Shown: positions 16,001-24,316 of the stretch, in pieces
How positions within the stretch are numbered: the first letter of the stretch is position 1
How the letters are laid out: the number at the start of each line of letters is the position of its first letter
The notes under the pieces: generated by a model
Told to the model about the DNA's origin: nothing
The model's database searches: none
Seen by the model: only the letters and a program-made list of their open reading frames with translations
Translations under genes and position numbers: made by a program
Source of the DNA: a virus
Direction: 5' to 3' (one strand)
Virus record (IMG/VR): IMGVR_UViG_3300042691_014858
Location: 1 to 31,892 of that record
DNA: 31,892 nucleotides

Positions 16001-16300
16001 CTTTTCGACAATTGTTGTCGTACCGGTTAACGTTCCCGTCGTATAATTACTTATCTGTATTGTGTCGCCTTGTCTAAAGTCCTTGAAATCACCTCCCGTT
16101 ATCCAAATCGTACTCCCTATTGGCAAATATCCGTCTTTGTTGTTTAGTATAAACGGCGCATCCGTACTCGCAATTGCGTAAGTACTAACTGTGAAATTTG
16201 TTTCAACAACAACCTCGTCGCCAACGTTAGCCAAAGCCCAATTTACAGACGTCCCGTAAAGGGTCTCAATAACATTAACGGAATTTATTTTTATAGCCAT
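13007..16300 (-). CDS. Large tail-tip/central tail protein
   Basis: A 1097-residue, beta-rich product, the longest in the window. No motif gives a firm family. It starts MAIKINSVNVIETLYGTSVN and contains many Thr/Asn-rich strands. It has a Cys pair LLDCCSDYVW (DNA about 13831-13856) before the last third. By position, directly after the hub-like and 80-residue proteins and before the fibre, it should form the tail tip or spike that joins hub to fibres. It overlaps both neighbours by one base (TAATG). Structural role is likely; details are unknown. Confidence 0.65.
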   Translation of the reverse strand: MAIKINSVNVIETLYGTSVNWALANVGDEVVVETNFTVSTYAIASTDAPFILNNKDGYLPIGSTIWITGGDFKDFRQGDTIQISNYTTGTLTGTTTIVEKLSDNEIRIASNVGSWTANQSGTQDVISVTIPITAVYYQWNFVENNEGVTFLSKTDGSEQIAVRTGLNAAGGGTNLPMTLLGNLDYQFDSVLIDESSLTTTTIYQSTFVIKHRTRVTPLMLAAQWDDLLAGIKPDYFENQNCLKHIMRIEARYTAADPNRIQEILKEDILGNTGWFNESFNSNLTNYTFDTLSYNSGSDKLKLVTSVQTFTFKVKNPTNSPFVSGSTKVRINLAKAPNDENEYIGKNRTLRQNFVWEYADLTVATSPSAVNGQAFGNTNLQSLKNVIATRNSASEITISGQIEFGAGAKAVFEESAEPRYIIFVSIGDHTKTGSAADRVTLLIDKTPFFYATQFPTFLKITKKVIPHYINTTTGAFSTTLPIYEEDESVGFVDFEVQETAETSVLSKQFIRASGGVIAVNTVTGASFILEQKNLNIANTPYVGTYQLIDTTVNLPYHIPTAEIRKQFKVLTDDVTLGYYQLRYPYLNRWEYWQQLQGVNAAFFNTSEPNNGFNQEWIRYTAGDWKIAFAYEIVVKIGDTLNSYTGTVAYDLNPRNTSDDVTATLKTYDPDTLTELIDGIGNRYILGYKPTLVVAEFLQGWGAYSNLGAVLGIEEFETGGVLGKRRMSSVFASDSDTWFISTLANGKAELTFDIPLETATLKALIDHTQLTKPQYKITGRLYDSNEGLNPNLGYLIDGTFKVIKDNPIIEEPEVVTDKLLDCCSDYVWRVFGKASNPNDELKNDKYTYMLNFDNDIVDSGAPIEIYLYLNGGKKTDLTDDTYGKYYAYDFFRNTDNRSFIGYTINWGLVLAEFGAGIYQLEIVATTIFGSVISQKSDSFCVKEYSEALADKTVRIEYYLNGIIGDSKFDELTTDYGTLNLYNSHRFDGYFMYQKSRYEKDYIRYENGLDEKVTDEQYPEYVLSLEPIPAFKHNRLRTDILQADTVLITDYNTRNFDKYYQKSVQVISEYAPEIIPLKTKCAPVKLNFKPGINNLKRFRS

Positions 16301-16542
16301 TATAACTTAATGTTTAAAGTTGATCGTAAATTTTCAACCTCTTTTTTAACCTCCTCAATCTTTTCGTCAGTCTTTGCGTTTTTTAATTCATTGATAAACT
16401 TTTCGCGCCCATCGTCGCCCATTGAGGCGACCGATTTACTAACAATGTTATTTAAATTTGACATCATGCCGTCGATACCGGTTGTTAACTGATTAATCGA
16501 GTTTAATAATTGGTTTACGTCACTATTCCCCGGTTGGCTCAT
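16300..16542 (-). CDS. Small helical tail-region protein (80 aa)
   Basis: An 80-residue product, almost all helix. It reads MSQPGNSDVNQLLNSINQLT, then DGMMSNLNNIVSKSVASMGD, and ends in a strongly charged coiled-coil (EKIEEVKKEVENLRSTLN). Its first 20 bases overlap the end of the 626-residue tail gene in another frame, and its stop overlaps the next start (TAATG). It may be a tail-tip linker or assembly factor. No family was recognised. Confidence 0.65.
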   Translation of the reverse strand: MSQPGNSDVNQLLNSINQLTTGIDGMMSNLNNIVSKSVASMGDDGREKFINELKNAKTDEKIEEVKKEVENLRSTLNIKL

Positions 16543-18403
16543 ATTCTGTAAATGTTAAATTGTTAGTGTATAATTTGTTTATTTTTATTCTTAAATCCGC
16601 CTTTTGTTCGTGTACGTTCCATTTTAAACTTAAAACTTCGGCCTCGCTCCCGTCATTTGCAAATATAATATTATTTGCCTTTACTTTCAAATAATCGGCG
16701 TAAGTAAAAGGGACTTTTTCGAATGGTTTTATAAAAAATTGGTTCCCGTTCGGTTTTTCCGAACTTGGCAAAAACGAATCTATATTATAAAAATTATCAT
16801 ATAAATATTTTGCGCTTACTAACGTCGCGTTACTTGCGTTTATCTTTGTTTGTTTTGGATTGCTCGAAACGTCAACGATTGCGATTTTAGGAACGTTAAT
16901 TATATCGGATTCTATTTTCATCATTCCAATACGATTTGATATAATTTTTGTAAAGTCCGGCGCTGTTATTAATGGTATTGTCGGTAATTGAAATTTAATC
17001 CTTATTCCTATTGTTTTAAAAGATTGTATTATTTTGTTAATTAACTTAATGATTAAATTAATGACTTTAATAACAGCGTTAACGGCTTTAATTAATGCGC
17101 CTAATATTTTCCCTATTCCTTTTAAAAACGCGTCCAAAACAGTTTCCGGGGCTGTTAAATTGTTTTTTCTTATTGCGCGGGCAAACGGGACGCGAACCTC
17201 TTTTAAACCTTTCATAAGGATTAAACGCTCGTTAACTACTCTTTGCGGTTGTATAATTAACTGATAACTATTTCCCGTAAATTCTTGGTATGTATTTTTG
17301 TCGACGGTATCTAATTGAAAAGTAATATAAAAATTCGAATTAAATTCGTCAGTATTTAAAGTAAATGCGCGGTTGTTGTCTATTGGCGGCAAAGTATATT
17401 GAGGTTGCGACGTTGTTTTGTCGCGTCTTAATAACCAAATGTCGTTACCCTCAATAACTATTTTACCGTTAATTAATAGTTTTGCGTCCCGTAATAATTG
17501 GCCAAATGTCCCCTTGTAATGTCCGATTTGTTTAATTGCCGGATCGCTAATACCTAATATTAGTTTATCATTTTTAACGTCGGTCGGGTTGTAATATTTT
17601 TGCGGTATATAAATAAGTTTCGAATACGGTTCCGTTTCGAAAACGTCGGAACGAAAATTAAGTCCTAAATGTTCCGCGCCAATTCTTAACATATCTTTCC
17701 ATAACATACCGGCATGGTATTTAATAGGTTGTATCAATGTTAATACTAACGTTTTTAATAGTTTTACCATTGCGATAATAACTAATATTAAATAAACAAT
17801 GTAAAGTATTAATTCTATTAGTGTAGTATAAACAAAGTAAGCCGCTAAACGGGCAACTAAACGCGCGATTGTTGTTATTGCCGTCCTTAACTCCCCCACT
17901 AAAACGTAAACACTAAGTAAACCAACCGCCGTTTGTGTGTAATCAGGCACCGTGCTAACTATATAAGGGACTTTAATATATTGATTATCTGTAATTTTAC
18001 CAATTGATCGTAAATAATCAAATGTAAACGAGTCCGCAATTTCATTAAGCCAATCCACTCGATTAGATTCAACGGCCTTAATTGTTGATTTTGTACGGCT
18101 AAAATCCCCGGAGGAAATATCTAAATATCCCTCGAATGGTGTTTCGGTTTGTGAATCCCTTTCGATTTCTACTTTAAACGGTAAACCCTCAAATACGCCG
18201 CGGCCGGTTGTGGTTCCGTCGTCAATGTATTTTAAAATAAGTTCGTTAATATCATTTACAAAATCGTAATTAGTTATTGACACTTGCGCCCCTTGTAATT
18301 GTTGCAAATCTTTGTCGAAATTTAATTCGATTGACGTTTCGCGCCAATTTTGCGGCGGGTTCGATTTTGTGTTATCTATATAATAATTAATTTTCGTTCC
18401 CAT
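16523..18403 (-). CDS. Distal tail/hub-like protein with two membrane-like segments
   Basis: A 626-residue product directly after the tape measure, the usual place of distal-tail or hub proteins. The N-terminal 150 residues are beta-rich (YYIDNTKSNPPQNWRETSIE, then EGLPFKVEIERD). Unusually, residues about 158-226 form a long hydrophobic stretch (LIELILYIVYLILVIIAMVK at its centre). Residues about 422-466 form a second amphipathic one (ALIKAVNAVIKVINLIIKLI). Such segments are rare in hub proteins and could form helices that enter the host membrane during DNA ejection. The hub role is inferred from gene order. Confidence 0.65.
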   Translation of the reverse strand: MGTKINYYIDNTKSNPPQNWRETSIELNFDKDLQQLQGAQVSITNYDFVNDINELILKYIDDGTTTGRGVFEGLPFKVEIERDSQTETPFEGYLDISSGDFSRTKSTIKAVESNRVDWLNEIADSFTFDYLRSIGKITDNQYIKVPYIVSTVPDYTQTAVGLLSVYVLVGELRTAITTIARLVARLAAYFVYTTLIELILYIVYLILVIIAMVKLLKTLVLTLIQPIKYHAGMLWKDMLRIGAEHLGLNFRSDVFETEPYSKLIYIPQKYYNPTDVKNDKLILGISDPAIKQIGHYKGTFGQLLRDAKLLINGKIVIEGNDIWLLRRDKTTSQPQYTLPPIDNNRAFTLNTDEFNSNFYITFQLDTVDKNTYQEFTGNSYQLIIQPQRVVNERLILMKGLKEVRVPFARAIRKNNLTAPETVLDAFLKGIGKILGALIKAVNAVIKVINLIIKLINKIIQSFKTIGIRIKFQLPTIPLITAPDFTKIISNRIGMMKIESDIINVPKIAIVDVSSNPKQTKINASNATLVSAKYLYDNFYNIDSFLPSSEKPNGNQFFIKPFEKVPFTYADYLKVKANNIIFANDGSEAEVLSLKWNVHEQKADLRIKINKLYTNNLTFTEYEPTGE

Positions 18404-20802
18404 TATATGCGCGGTTTTGGTGTCTTAAATTTTTCGCGTGTTAAAAAACCTTTTTCAATTGTGGTTTTAATATAGTCCCCGTATTTATCAAATTCGAAAC
18501 TTGTTTCCGGTTTGTTATAAATTACGTTTTTAATTTCTTGTAACTCTTTTGTTACGTTTATCAATTGCATTAAGGTTGCCGACTGTTTTATGTTTTCAGC
18601 GAAAACGTCAGGCGTTGCCCCGGCTTTAATGAATCCGTTTTGGTGCGCAAATGCTAACTTTGCAAGTTCGTCGTTTGACATATTCCCAACGAGTTTATTT
18701 TGTTCGCCGGTTAAAACGCGTTCTTGTCCGTCAACCCTAACCAAATAATCGTCCTTACCGGTATTAAATGCCGGGCTTAAATCGTTCTCGATTTTTTCGG
18801 AACCCTCGAAAAATGCGCCCGCGATTGTTTCCGCCAAAACAGTATCTCGTATTGCGTTTGTTAATGCTGTATTCGGATCCTTTTCGACATACGACGCGTA
18901 TGCCTTAAAAAATGCGATTGCCTTTTGTCGTTTAATTTCCTTTTTCTTTTCCTCCTCGCGTTCGCGTTCTAATCGCGCCTTTTCCGCCTCCTCAAACGCT
19001 AACGTATTAGCTTTGCCGGCCTCCGCAAGTCGTCTTTGTATATCGATTGCCGCCTCACGATCTGCAATCTCTTTATTATATCCCTCCTCCGCTAATCTTT
19101 GTTTTTCTTTTAGTTCGTTTTCAAATATGGTTAACATTTTAACGCTAGTTTGCGCCGCCCTATCTATTTCCTCGTCCCTTAATTTTGCACGCTTTTCGTC
19201 GTTCTTTTTTGAATTTGCTAAAACATCCTCCAAAAACTTTTCGTTGTTTTTCTTTTCGTTTTCCAAGCCTACTAATTCGGCGTCTTGCTTCTCCTCAATG
19301 TTTTTTAATTGTATATTTTGCGCTTCTATAGTTGCGCCGGAAATTACGCCTACTTTTTTCTTTTCGTGTTTTTTTAATTTATCCAATTCTGACTTTTGCT
19401 GTTCCGTTTTTATTGCGGTTATTTCGGACGATTGAGTTTTAATTAATAACGCATATTCGGTTGCATATTTTTTTTCAATTTTTGCTAATTCACGGTTAAA
19501 TCGTTTACGTTTTTCTAGTTCTTTTTTCCCGGTAAGCGTAATGGCTATGTCGTCCTCCTTAAATCTTTTTCCTTTTAATTCACTCAAATCGACCTCCAAC
19601 TCGGTGGCGAGTTTTATAATATCATCACTAAATTTCTTTTGAGCTTGTTTTCTTTCGTCTAAATTTTTCAAATCAGTCTTAACAAGTTCGCCCTGCTCCT
19701 TAGTTAACTGTCCTTGCGCTATTTTTATCCTTAACAAATAATCCAACTGCCTCTTACCTAACTCATCTATTCTTTTTTGCGAAGCCTCCAAAGCTTCGTT
19801 CACCGTCTTTGTCGTTTCAGCCAATGACGTGAAACTTGTGACTAAATCGTAAGTTATATAAATCAATCCTGATATTGCAGCCGCTATTATTGTGAATGGA
19901 TTTGTTAACAACGCTTTTCCAACGTCTAAAATTGCCGCCCCGAAACTTTTTAAACCGCTTACTATTTCAGTAAACGAAATAGATTTTACAACGTTTGCAA
20001 ACGTTTTCGCCTTTTCGGATGCTCCTTGAAAATCTAAATCCCCTAAATCTGCGGTTACCTGTCCGAATATAGTTTTTGCTTGCGTAGTCTTTGCCCCGGC
20101 TGCAAATGCTTTTGTAGCGTCTTTCGAATCGTTTATTTTATCCTTTAATTCCCCGGCTTCTTTGCTCAAACGGATAAACTCATCGGTTCCAGGCTCTAAA
20201 TCCATTAAAGCCTTTTGCATTTCTTTTAATTGCTTTGGATAATTACCAACGTTACGCTGAAAATCCCCAACGGAAGCGTCCGCCGCTCTAACTTTTTTAT
20301 CTAATTCGACAAACTGTTTATTTAAGTCCGTGTACTCTTTTGTGTTTTGTTTGCCGGCAATCGATAAGTCCTTTAATTGTTTTTTTAATTCACGTAATGC
20401 GTCGGACGATTTTTTATATTCCCCGGTTTGCGTTTGGGTTTGTTTTAATCGTTTTGCCTCTTCTTTGGCAAGTTCTTGCGTTAATTTTAATTCCTCTTTT
20501 TGCGCCTTTGCCAATTCTTGTTTTAGTTGGGCTTGCTTTTTTTCAATATCTAAAACGGCAAATTGTGTCTTTTCATATTCAGCTAACGTCGCGTTTACCT
20601 TTACAGTTTCAGCGTTTAAATCTTTTATAGATTTCGAACCCTCGATTTGTGCGTTGGAAAAATATTCCCGGCTTATTTCTAAATTAGATTTTAATTGCGA
20701 CTCCAATTCACGCGCCTTATTTAAAAATAAATCCGCGCTTTTGATCGCGTCATCAAATAAACCGGATTCAATTATATCGTCTTTACTTATTTTTTTCGAC
20801 AT
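18403..20802 (-). CDS. Tape-measure protein
   Basis: A 799-residue product. The first 270 residues are almost continuous charged coiled-coil (AQLKQELAKAQKEELKLTQE and similar). A hydrophobic segment follows at about 283-323 (LTNPFTIIAAAISGLIYITY), then more coiled-coil and a C-terminal globular part (KDDYLVRVDGQERVLTGEQN). This is the standard tape-measure plan: it sets tail length and later helps DNA cross the envelope. At roughly 0.15 nm per residue it would give a tail near 120 nm (inference). The start overlaps the preceding gene by 20 bases, and the stop overlaps the next start. Confidence 0.85.
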   Translation of the reverse strand: MSKKISKDDIIESGLFDDAIKSADLFLNKARELESQLKSNLEISREYFSNAQIEGSKSIKDLNAETVKVNATLAEYEKTQFAVLDIEKKQAQLKQELAKAQKEELKLTQELAKEEAKRLKQTQTQTGEYKKSSDALRELKKQLKDLSIAGKQNTKEYTDLNKQFVELDKKVRAADASVGDFQRNVGNYPKQLKEMQKALMDLEPGTDEFIRLSKEAGELKDKINDSKDATKAFAAGAKTTQAKTIFGQVTADLGDLDFQGASEKAKTFANVVKSISFTEIVSGLKSFGAAILDVGKALLTNPFTIIAAAISGLIYITYDLVTSFTSLAETTKTVNEALEASQKRIDELGKRQLDYLLRIKIAQGQLTKEQGELVKTDLKNLDERKQAQKKFSDDIIKLATELEVDLSELKGKRFKEDDIAITLTGKKELEKRKRFNRELAKIEKKYATEYALLIKTQSSEITAIKTEQQKSELDKLKKHEKKKVGVISGATIEAQNIQLKNIEEKQDAELVGLENEKKNNEKFLEDVLANSKKNDEKRAKLRDEEIDRAAQTSVKMLTIFENELKEKQRLAEEGYNKEIADREAAIDIQRRLAEAGKANTLAFEEAEKARLEREREEEKKKEIKRQKAIAFFKAYASYVEKDPNTALTNAIRDTVLAETIAGAFFEGSEKIENDLSPAFNTGKDDYLVRVDGQERVLTGEQNKLVGNMSNDELAKLAFAHQNGFIKAGATPDVFAENIKQSATLMQLINVTKELQEIKNVIYNKPETSFEFDKYGDYIKTTIEKGFLTREKFKTPKPRI

Positions 20803-21223
20803 TTTCCAACGCTTTTATATAATTATAATATTCGTAAACTGTAACCTCTTTTTCGTTTAATCTAAAGCCTAAAAACTTTTCGATATAAACTTTTGTTAAA
20901 TTCCCTTTACTTTCTTTTTTTTCTAGTTTCTTTTTTAGTTTAGTTTCTGTTAATTTTAACAATGCTTCCAAACTTTTTTCACCCAACGCAATATCAATTT
21001 TGTGAATTGTAATTTCGTTTTGCAATTCAATTATCCCCCTCAGTTGTTCGTTTATTCCGAACACGTCGATAAATTCTTCGTATATTAACGCAAATTGATT
21101 TTTACATTCGTTTTCATTGTAATCCTTTTGTAAAGGGTTTAAAAGTATATAATTGTACTTTTGCGCCTCTATTATTTTATTCCAATTGTAAACCGGTAAA
21201 TCCTCAATAGTTGTATAATACAT
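20783..21223 (-). CDS. Probable tail assembly chaperone
   Basis: A 146-residue, helix-rich, charged protein that starts MYYTTIEDLPVYNWNKIIEA and ends YIKALENVEKNK. It lies directly before the tape measure and overlaps it by 20 bases, the place normally held by tail assembly chaperones (lambda gpG). A second frame reached by ribosomal slippage, as in gpGT, was not seen because the tape measure starts immediately. The call rests on gene order and composition. Confidence 0.5.
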   Translation of the reverse strand: MYYTTIEDLPVYNWNKIIEAQKYNYILLNPLQKDYNENECKNQFALIYEEFIDVFGINEQLRGIIELQNEITIHKIDIALGEKSLEALLKLTETKLKKKLEKKESKGNLTKVYIEKFLGFRLNEKEVTVYEYYNYIKALENVEKNK

Positions 21224-21224
21224 T

Positions 21225-21698
21225 TTATTGCAAAAGTACGTTTTTTATGTATGGGATTAAAATTTCCAACGCCTTTTCCCTTAATATTTTTAAACTTTCG
21301 TCCGTTAGTCCTAAAATATCCTCACCGTATGCGTCCAATAAATCAATCGTCCCTTCTATTGAATCTTTTATTGTGTCGGCCTCAATGCTGAAATCTGAAT
21401 TTGAGTCCAAATTAATTTTAAAAGATTCGTAAAAGTCGCCAGTGTCGTTTAACGTAATATGATCGAACCGTTGCCCCTTTTCTTTTTTACCCTTATATAA
21501 CTTTGTTCCCTCAATTGTGTTTGCGGCATAATCCCCCAAACTCCGCCCGCGGCTGTCAATTCCTTTGTCATATAACTGATTAACTGTATTTAATTTAATA
21601 ATTAAGTCCGTAAATTCCGGGGATTCGCTTAATTCGTGAATTAAATCATTTACCGTTAACCCTTTTACTTTTTCCGCTAATTTCTTTAGTATTTCCAT
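21225..21698 (-). CDS. Phage virion morphogenesis / HK97 gp10-like tail completion protein
   Basis: The preferred start is the ATG at 21698, giving 157 residues from MEILKKLAEKVKGL. The frame stays open to a TTG at 21737, which would lengthen overlap with the neighbour. Features include YDKGIDSRGRSLGDYA, KGQRFDHITLNDTGDFYESF and a C-terminal YGEDILGLTDESLK. These match the layout of gpG-like virion morphogenesis proteins that link neck to tail. It lies between the small 60-residue gene and the chaperone-like gene. The family call is moderate. Confidence 0.6.
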   Translation of the reverse strand: MEILKKLAEKVKGLTVNDLIHELSESPEFTDLIIKLNTVNQLYDKGIDSRGRSLGDYAANTIEGTKLYKGKKEKGQRFDHITLNDTGDFYESFKINLDSNSDFSIEADTIKDSIEGTIDLLDAYGEDILGLTDESLKILREKALEILIPYIKNVLLQ

Positions 21699-21828
21699 TT
21701 GCTTGTTGTAACATTTCCCATGCCTCCGATTTATCAATGTCGATTTTTCCTTTTACTAATTCGTAAAATTCCTCACGTGTTAAATCTTTTAAGGCCTCCG
21801 GATTAAACGATATATTCCCTATTTTCAT
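21646..21828 (-). CDS. Small hypothetical protein (60 aa)
   Basis: A 60-residue product starting MKIGNISFNPEALKDLTREE, followed by FYELVKGKIDIDKSEAWEM and a basic tail (GKSKRVNGK). No family was recognised. It overlaps the next gene (ATG 21698) by 53 bases in another frame, which is long for this phage. It is the first gene after the terminator at 21843-21872, and that stretch has a TAAATTTA box without a -33 partner. Confidence 0.6.
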   Translation of the reverse strand: MKIGNISFNPEALKDLTREEFYELVKGKIDIDKSEAWEMLQQANGNTKEISGKSKRVNGK

Positions 21829-21842
21829 AATACTAAATTTAA

Positions 21843-21872
21843 AAAAAGCCCACCCAACCGGGAGGGCTTTTT
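21843..21872. terminator. Strong terminator after the tail-tube gene
   Basis: AAAAAGCCC (21843-21851) pairs with GGGCTTTTT (21864-21872) around a loop ACCCAACCGGGA. On the minus strand the hairpin is followed by a run of seven T; the plus strand has five T. Placed between the tail-tube gene and the tail completion genes, it would reduce downstream expression relative to tube protein, as is common after abundant structural genes. Confidence 0.8.
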
Positions 21873-21892
21873 ATATTAATTAACTTTTATTT

Positions 21893-22816
21893 TTATGCTA
21901 CAATATGCGTGTTCGCAATAACATTTGTGAAATCGTAAGACGCTTTAGTTGGCGTAATTCTTAACACATTTGTTAACGTTTGTGAGGCGTACGTAAATGT
22001 ATATGTCCCGGCCGGACTTTCAACGCACGTCGAAATAGTTACCGCCGCGGAACCCGTTACGTTAAACAATGCAAAGTCGGCAGCTACTAAACCGGTAACC
22101 GCAATCGGTTCCACTAAATCCCCCTCATCTAAGAATAATTTAGTTTTATGACTTGTTTGGGAAACCGCTGTATTAACTGAATAAACATCAATTAAACCGT
22201 TAACGTTTAACAAGTTTAAACCGGTAATCGAATCCGCTTTAATCATTCTTAAATACGCGTCCTCTAAATCAACATCAAACTCAAATTTTAACATTGAGTT
22301 TGTAACGGTTGCATCGGTCGCAAATTCAAAAATTGCGTCCATTGTTGACTTATTCAAAGGTACTGGATATAAAGAACCCGTTTCGCCGTACGTGTACCCT
22401 AATAAATTCCCTTTGTTGTCAACGATATAAACGCCTAATTCCGTGCATTTACCACCGTTTAACACTCCAACAAATGACGGCGTTACTGAATCTACAAACA
22501 TCATTTCGCCGGTACGAACTCCCGTTTTTACAAACTTTTTAGAACCGTCCTCAAATTCTTGGTATGTCGGTTCGCCTTTTGGGAATTTCGCATTTTTAAC
22601 CTTTGGCAACGGGTACCAACGTTTTGAACGGTCGGCTTGGTTAATTAAACCGTTAATTGTCGTATGCGTCAACACGGACGCCGTCGATACTTTATTTTTT
22701 GCGCCGGTTGAATCGTACATTGGTACAACTATAATTTTACGGGCAATAGAAAAAACCGGAACGCAATTAGCGCGGCCGGTATTACTAAACGAAATGTCAC
22801 AACTGCAATCTATCAT
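21893..22816 (-). CDS. Probable major tail tube protein
   Basis: A 307-residue, beta-rich protein followed by a strong terminator, as expected for an abundant structural product. It starts MIDCSCDISFSNTGRANCVP with three early Cys. The middle contains YDSTGAKNKV, MFVDSVTPSFVGVLNGGKC and EFATDATVTNSMLKFEFDVD. The last 80 residues (VTGLVAADFALFNVTGSAAV) look like an added Ig-like domain. Tail tube proteins of siphoviruses stack as hexamers. The call comes from position, size, terminator and fold pattern, not from a signature motif. Confidence 0.6.
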   Translation of the reverse strand: MIDCSCDISFSNTGRANCVPVFSIARKIIVVPMYDSTGAKNKVSTASVLTHTTINGLINQADRSKRWYPLPKVKNAKFPKGEPTYQEFEDGSKKFVKTGVRTGEMMFVDSVTPSFVGVLNGGKCTELGVYIVDNKGNLLGYTYGETGSLYPVPLNKSTMDAIFEFATDATVTNSMLKFEFDVDLEDAYLRMIKADSITGLNLLNVNGLIDVYSVNTAVSQTSHKTKLFLDEGDLVEPIAVTGLVAADFALFNVTGSAAVTISTCVESPAGTYTFTYASQTLTNVLRITPTKASYDFTNVIANTHIVA

Positions 22817-22835
22817 TTTCTTTTTTTTTAATTGT

Positions 22836-23789
22836 TTATATTATTGGGTTTATTATTTCTACTTTATTACTGTTTATTGTGTCTTGTATTTCGCGTAATT
22901 GTGTGACTTCATATTCTCCACCGCTTACAATTGTCGTTATTGTTGCCCCGGTTATTTTATCCTTTACAGTTACCGGTAAACACGCGCCGCCACCGGACGC
23001 AATATATATTTCGTTGGAATATAACACGGCCAATAAATTACCGTTAACGTCGTAAACGTAACCGGGTGCTGGGCGTGTATCAATTGGCAAAGAGTCGCAA
23101 CAATCGCAATCGCGTAAAAATGGTATGTTTATTTTAAGTGTATGGCCGCAAAGAAAGTCGTTAAATATATTTCGAGTTACGCCGTTTTGATCCGTATTTC
23201 CAAATATATTAAAACCCTTTACGGTTCCTAATCCTGACAATTCCCCAACTGTTGACGCTTGCGATAATGCCTTTAAAAATTCATTAACCGCCGCGCGCAT
23301 TGGTTTTAATCCTCTATTGTCCCCGTCCGCTTGCGTCCAATTCTCAAAAACGCAATCCGTAAGGAAAAATAAATTACACTCCGCGTCCGAATCAATGGAA
23401 TCGACGTCATCTAAATGGATTTTTTCGTCTAATATTTCGCGTAATACTATTAAAGGATATTTGTTTTTATACGACAATTCCGCGGTTAATTCCTCCGCAA
23501 CTTTTACAATTGTCCCGTGTTTAAACTTAAACGCGTATAAATCAAACGTTAATTGTGTCGGTAAAATAGAACCCGAAACAGTAAAACTTACGTTTGGCGT
23601 AAAGTCTATTATTGTGTAATTTTCTAATCCTATTGTGACATCGTAGCCGGGTGTTAACCATTTTGTATAATTGCATAAAAAAGTAAACGTTCCGTCGCTG
23701 TTATCGGTTACGCTCTGACAAATAACCGCCTTGTCCATTGCGTTTACAATGGGTTCCAATCGTTTATATATGTCAATTTTTTTAAACAT
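22836..23789 (-). CDS. Neck/tail structural protein of unknown type
   Basis: A 317-residue product starting MFKKIDIYKRLEPIVNAMDK. The N-terminal half is beta-rich (VTDNSDGTFTFLCNYTKWLT). A Cys cluster DCDCCDSLP lies about residues 226-234. The C-terminal part contains APGYVYDVNGNLLAVLYSNE and IYIASGGGACLPVTVKDK. No family was recognised. Its place, between the connector-like protein (abutting, next base) and the tail-tube gene, fits a neck or tail-terminator protein. Confidence 0.6.
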   Translation of the reverse strand: MFKKIDIYKRLEPIVNAMDKAVICQSVTDNSDGTFTFLCNYTKWLTPGYDVTIGLENYTIIDFTPNVSFTVSGSILPTQLTFDLYAFKFKHGTIVKVAEELTAELSYKNKYPLIVLREILDEKIHLDDVDSIDSDAECNLFFLTDCVFENWTQADGDNRGLKPMRAAVNEFLKALSQASTVGELSGLGTVKGFNIFGNTDQNGVTRNIFNDFLCGHTLKINIPFLRDCDCCDSLPIDTRPAPGYVYDVNGNLLAVLYSNEIYIASGGGACLPVTVKDKITGATITTIVSGGEYEVTQLREIQDTINSNKVEIINPII

Positions 23790-24302
23790 TTATATTGCCC
23801 AATTAGTATATTTTTTAATATTTCCGTTATATTCCGGGTAATTACCTAAATTTTGTTCAATGTATATTTGAATTGAATTGTAAGTCCTCACGGCCTCGTT
23901 GTAATTGAAATATATATTTGTGTTATTCCAATCCGATTGGGTGCTAACTTCGTTCGCTGCAATTATGTTACCAACTAAAGTATTTTTAACCGTGTTTTTA
24001 CGTACATATTCAAAGTAAATAAAACCGATTAACATTTCTTTTATCCCGTTGCTCCTAACCTCATTATTTATAAAATCAATGCTTAATGAATTGTTAATTG
24101 TTAAATACTTAGCCGTTGCCGGGTTTGAATATGCTGGGGAAATGTCGGCCAAAAATAAGTCCCCTAATTCTTTGCCCAATAAGTCATATATATACAATGT
24201 TTCGTATTTATCAATGTACGATTGCAAAACAGTTGTCGAATTACTGTTTTGACTTATTGCATATATTCCGACAAAATCGGTTGTTTTAATTATTTTCGAC
24301 AT
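23790..24302 (-). CDS. Head-tail connector-like protein
   Basis: A 170-residue, mostly helical protein starting MSKIIKTTDFVGIYAISQNS. Further segments are YIDKYETLYIYDLLGKELGD, then KEMLIGFIYFEYVRKNTV and a C-terminal amphipathic part. This resembles the DUF6712-type adaptor of Bacteroidota phages, a likely counterpart of HK97 gp6 connectors that seat on the portal. It abuts the next gene, and its 5' side holds the tRNA. The family assignment is from memory of the pattern. Confidence 0.55.
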   Translation of the reverse strand: MSKIIKTTDFVGIYAISQNSNSTTVLQSYIDKYETLYIYDLLGKELGDLFLADISPAYSNPATAKYLTINNSLSIDFINNEVRSNGIKEMLIGFIYFEYVRKNTVKNTLVGNIIAANEVSTQSDWNNTNIYFNYNEAVRTYNSIQIYIEQNLGNYPEYNGNIKKYTNWAI

Positions 24303-24316
24303 TGTTTAAATCTTTG

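Noticed and set aside
20330-20860. Long plus-strand ORF opposite the tape measure (176 codons)
   Set aside because: It is antisense to coiled-coil coding sequence, its product is rich in Ser/Phe/Cys as expected from reverse reading of Lys/Glu codons, and the opposite gene is clearly real.
20783-21223. gpG/gpGT-type programmed frameshift in the chaperone gene
   Set aside because: The tape measure starts 20 bases before the chaperone stop, leaving no room for a second frame extension.
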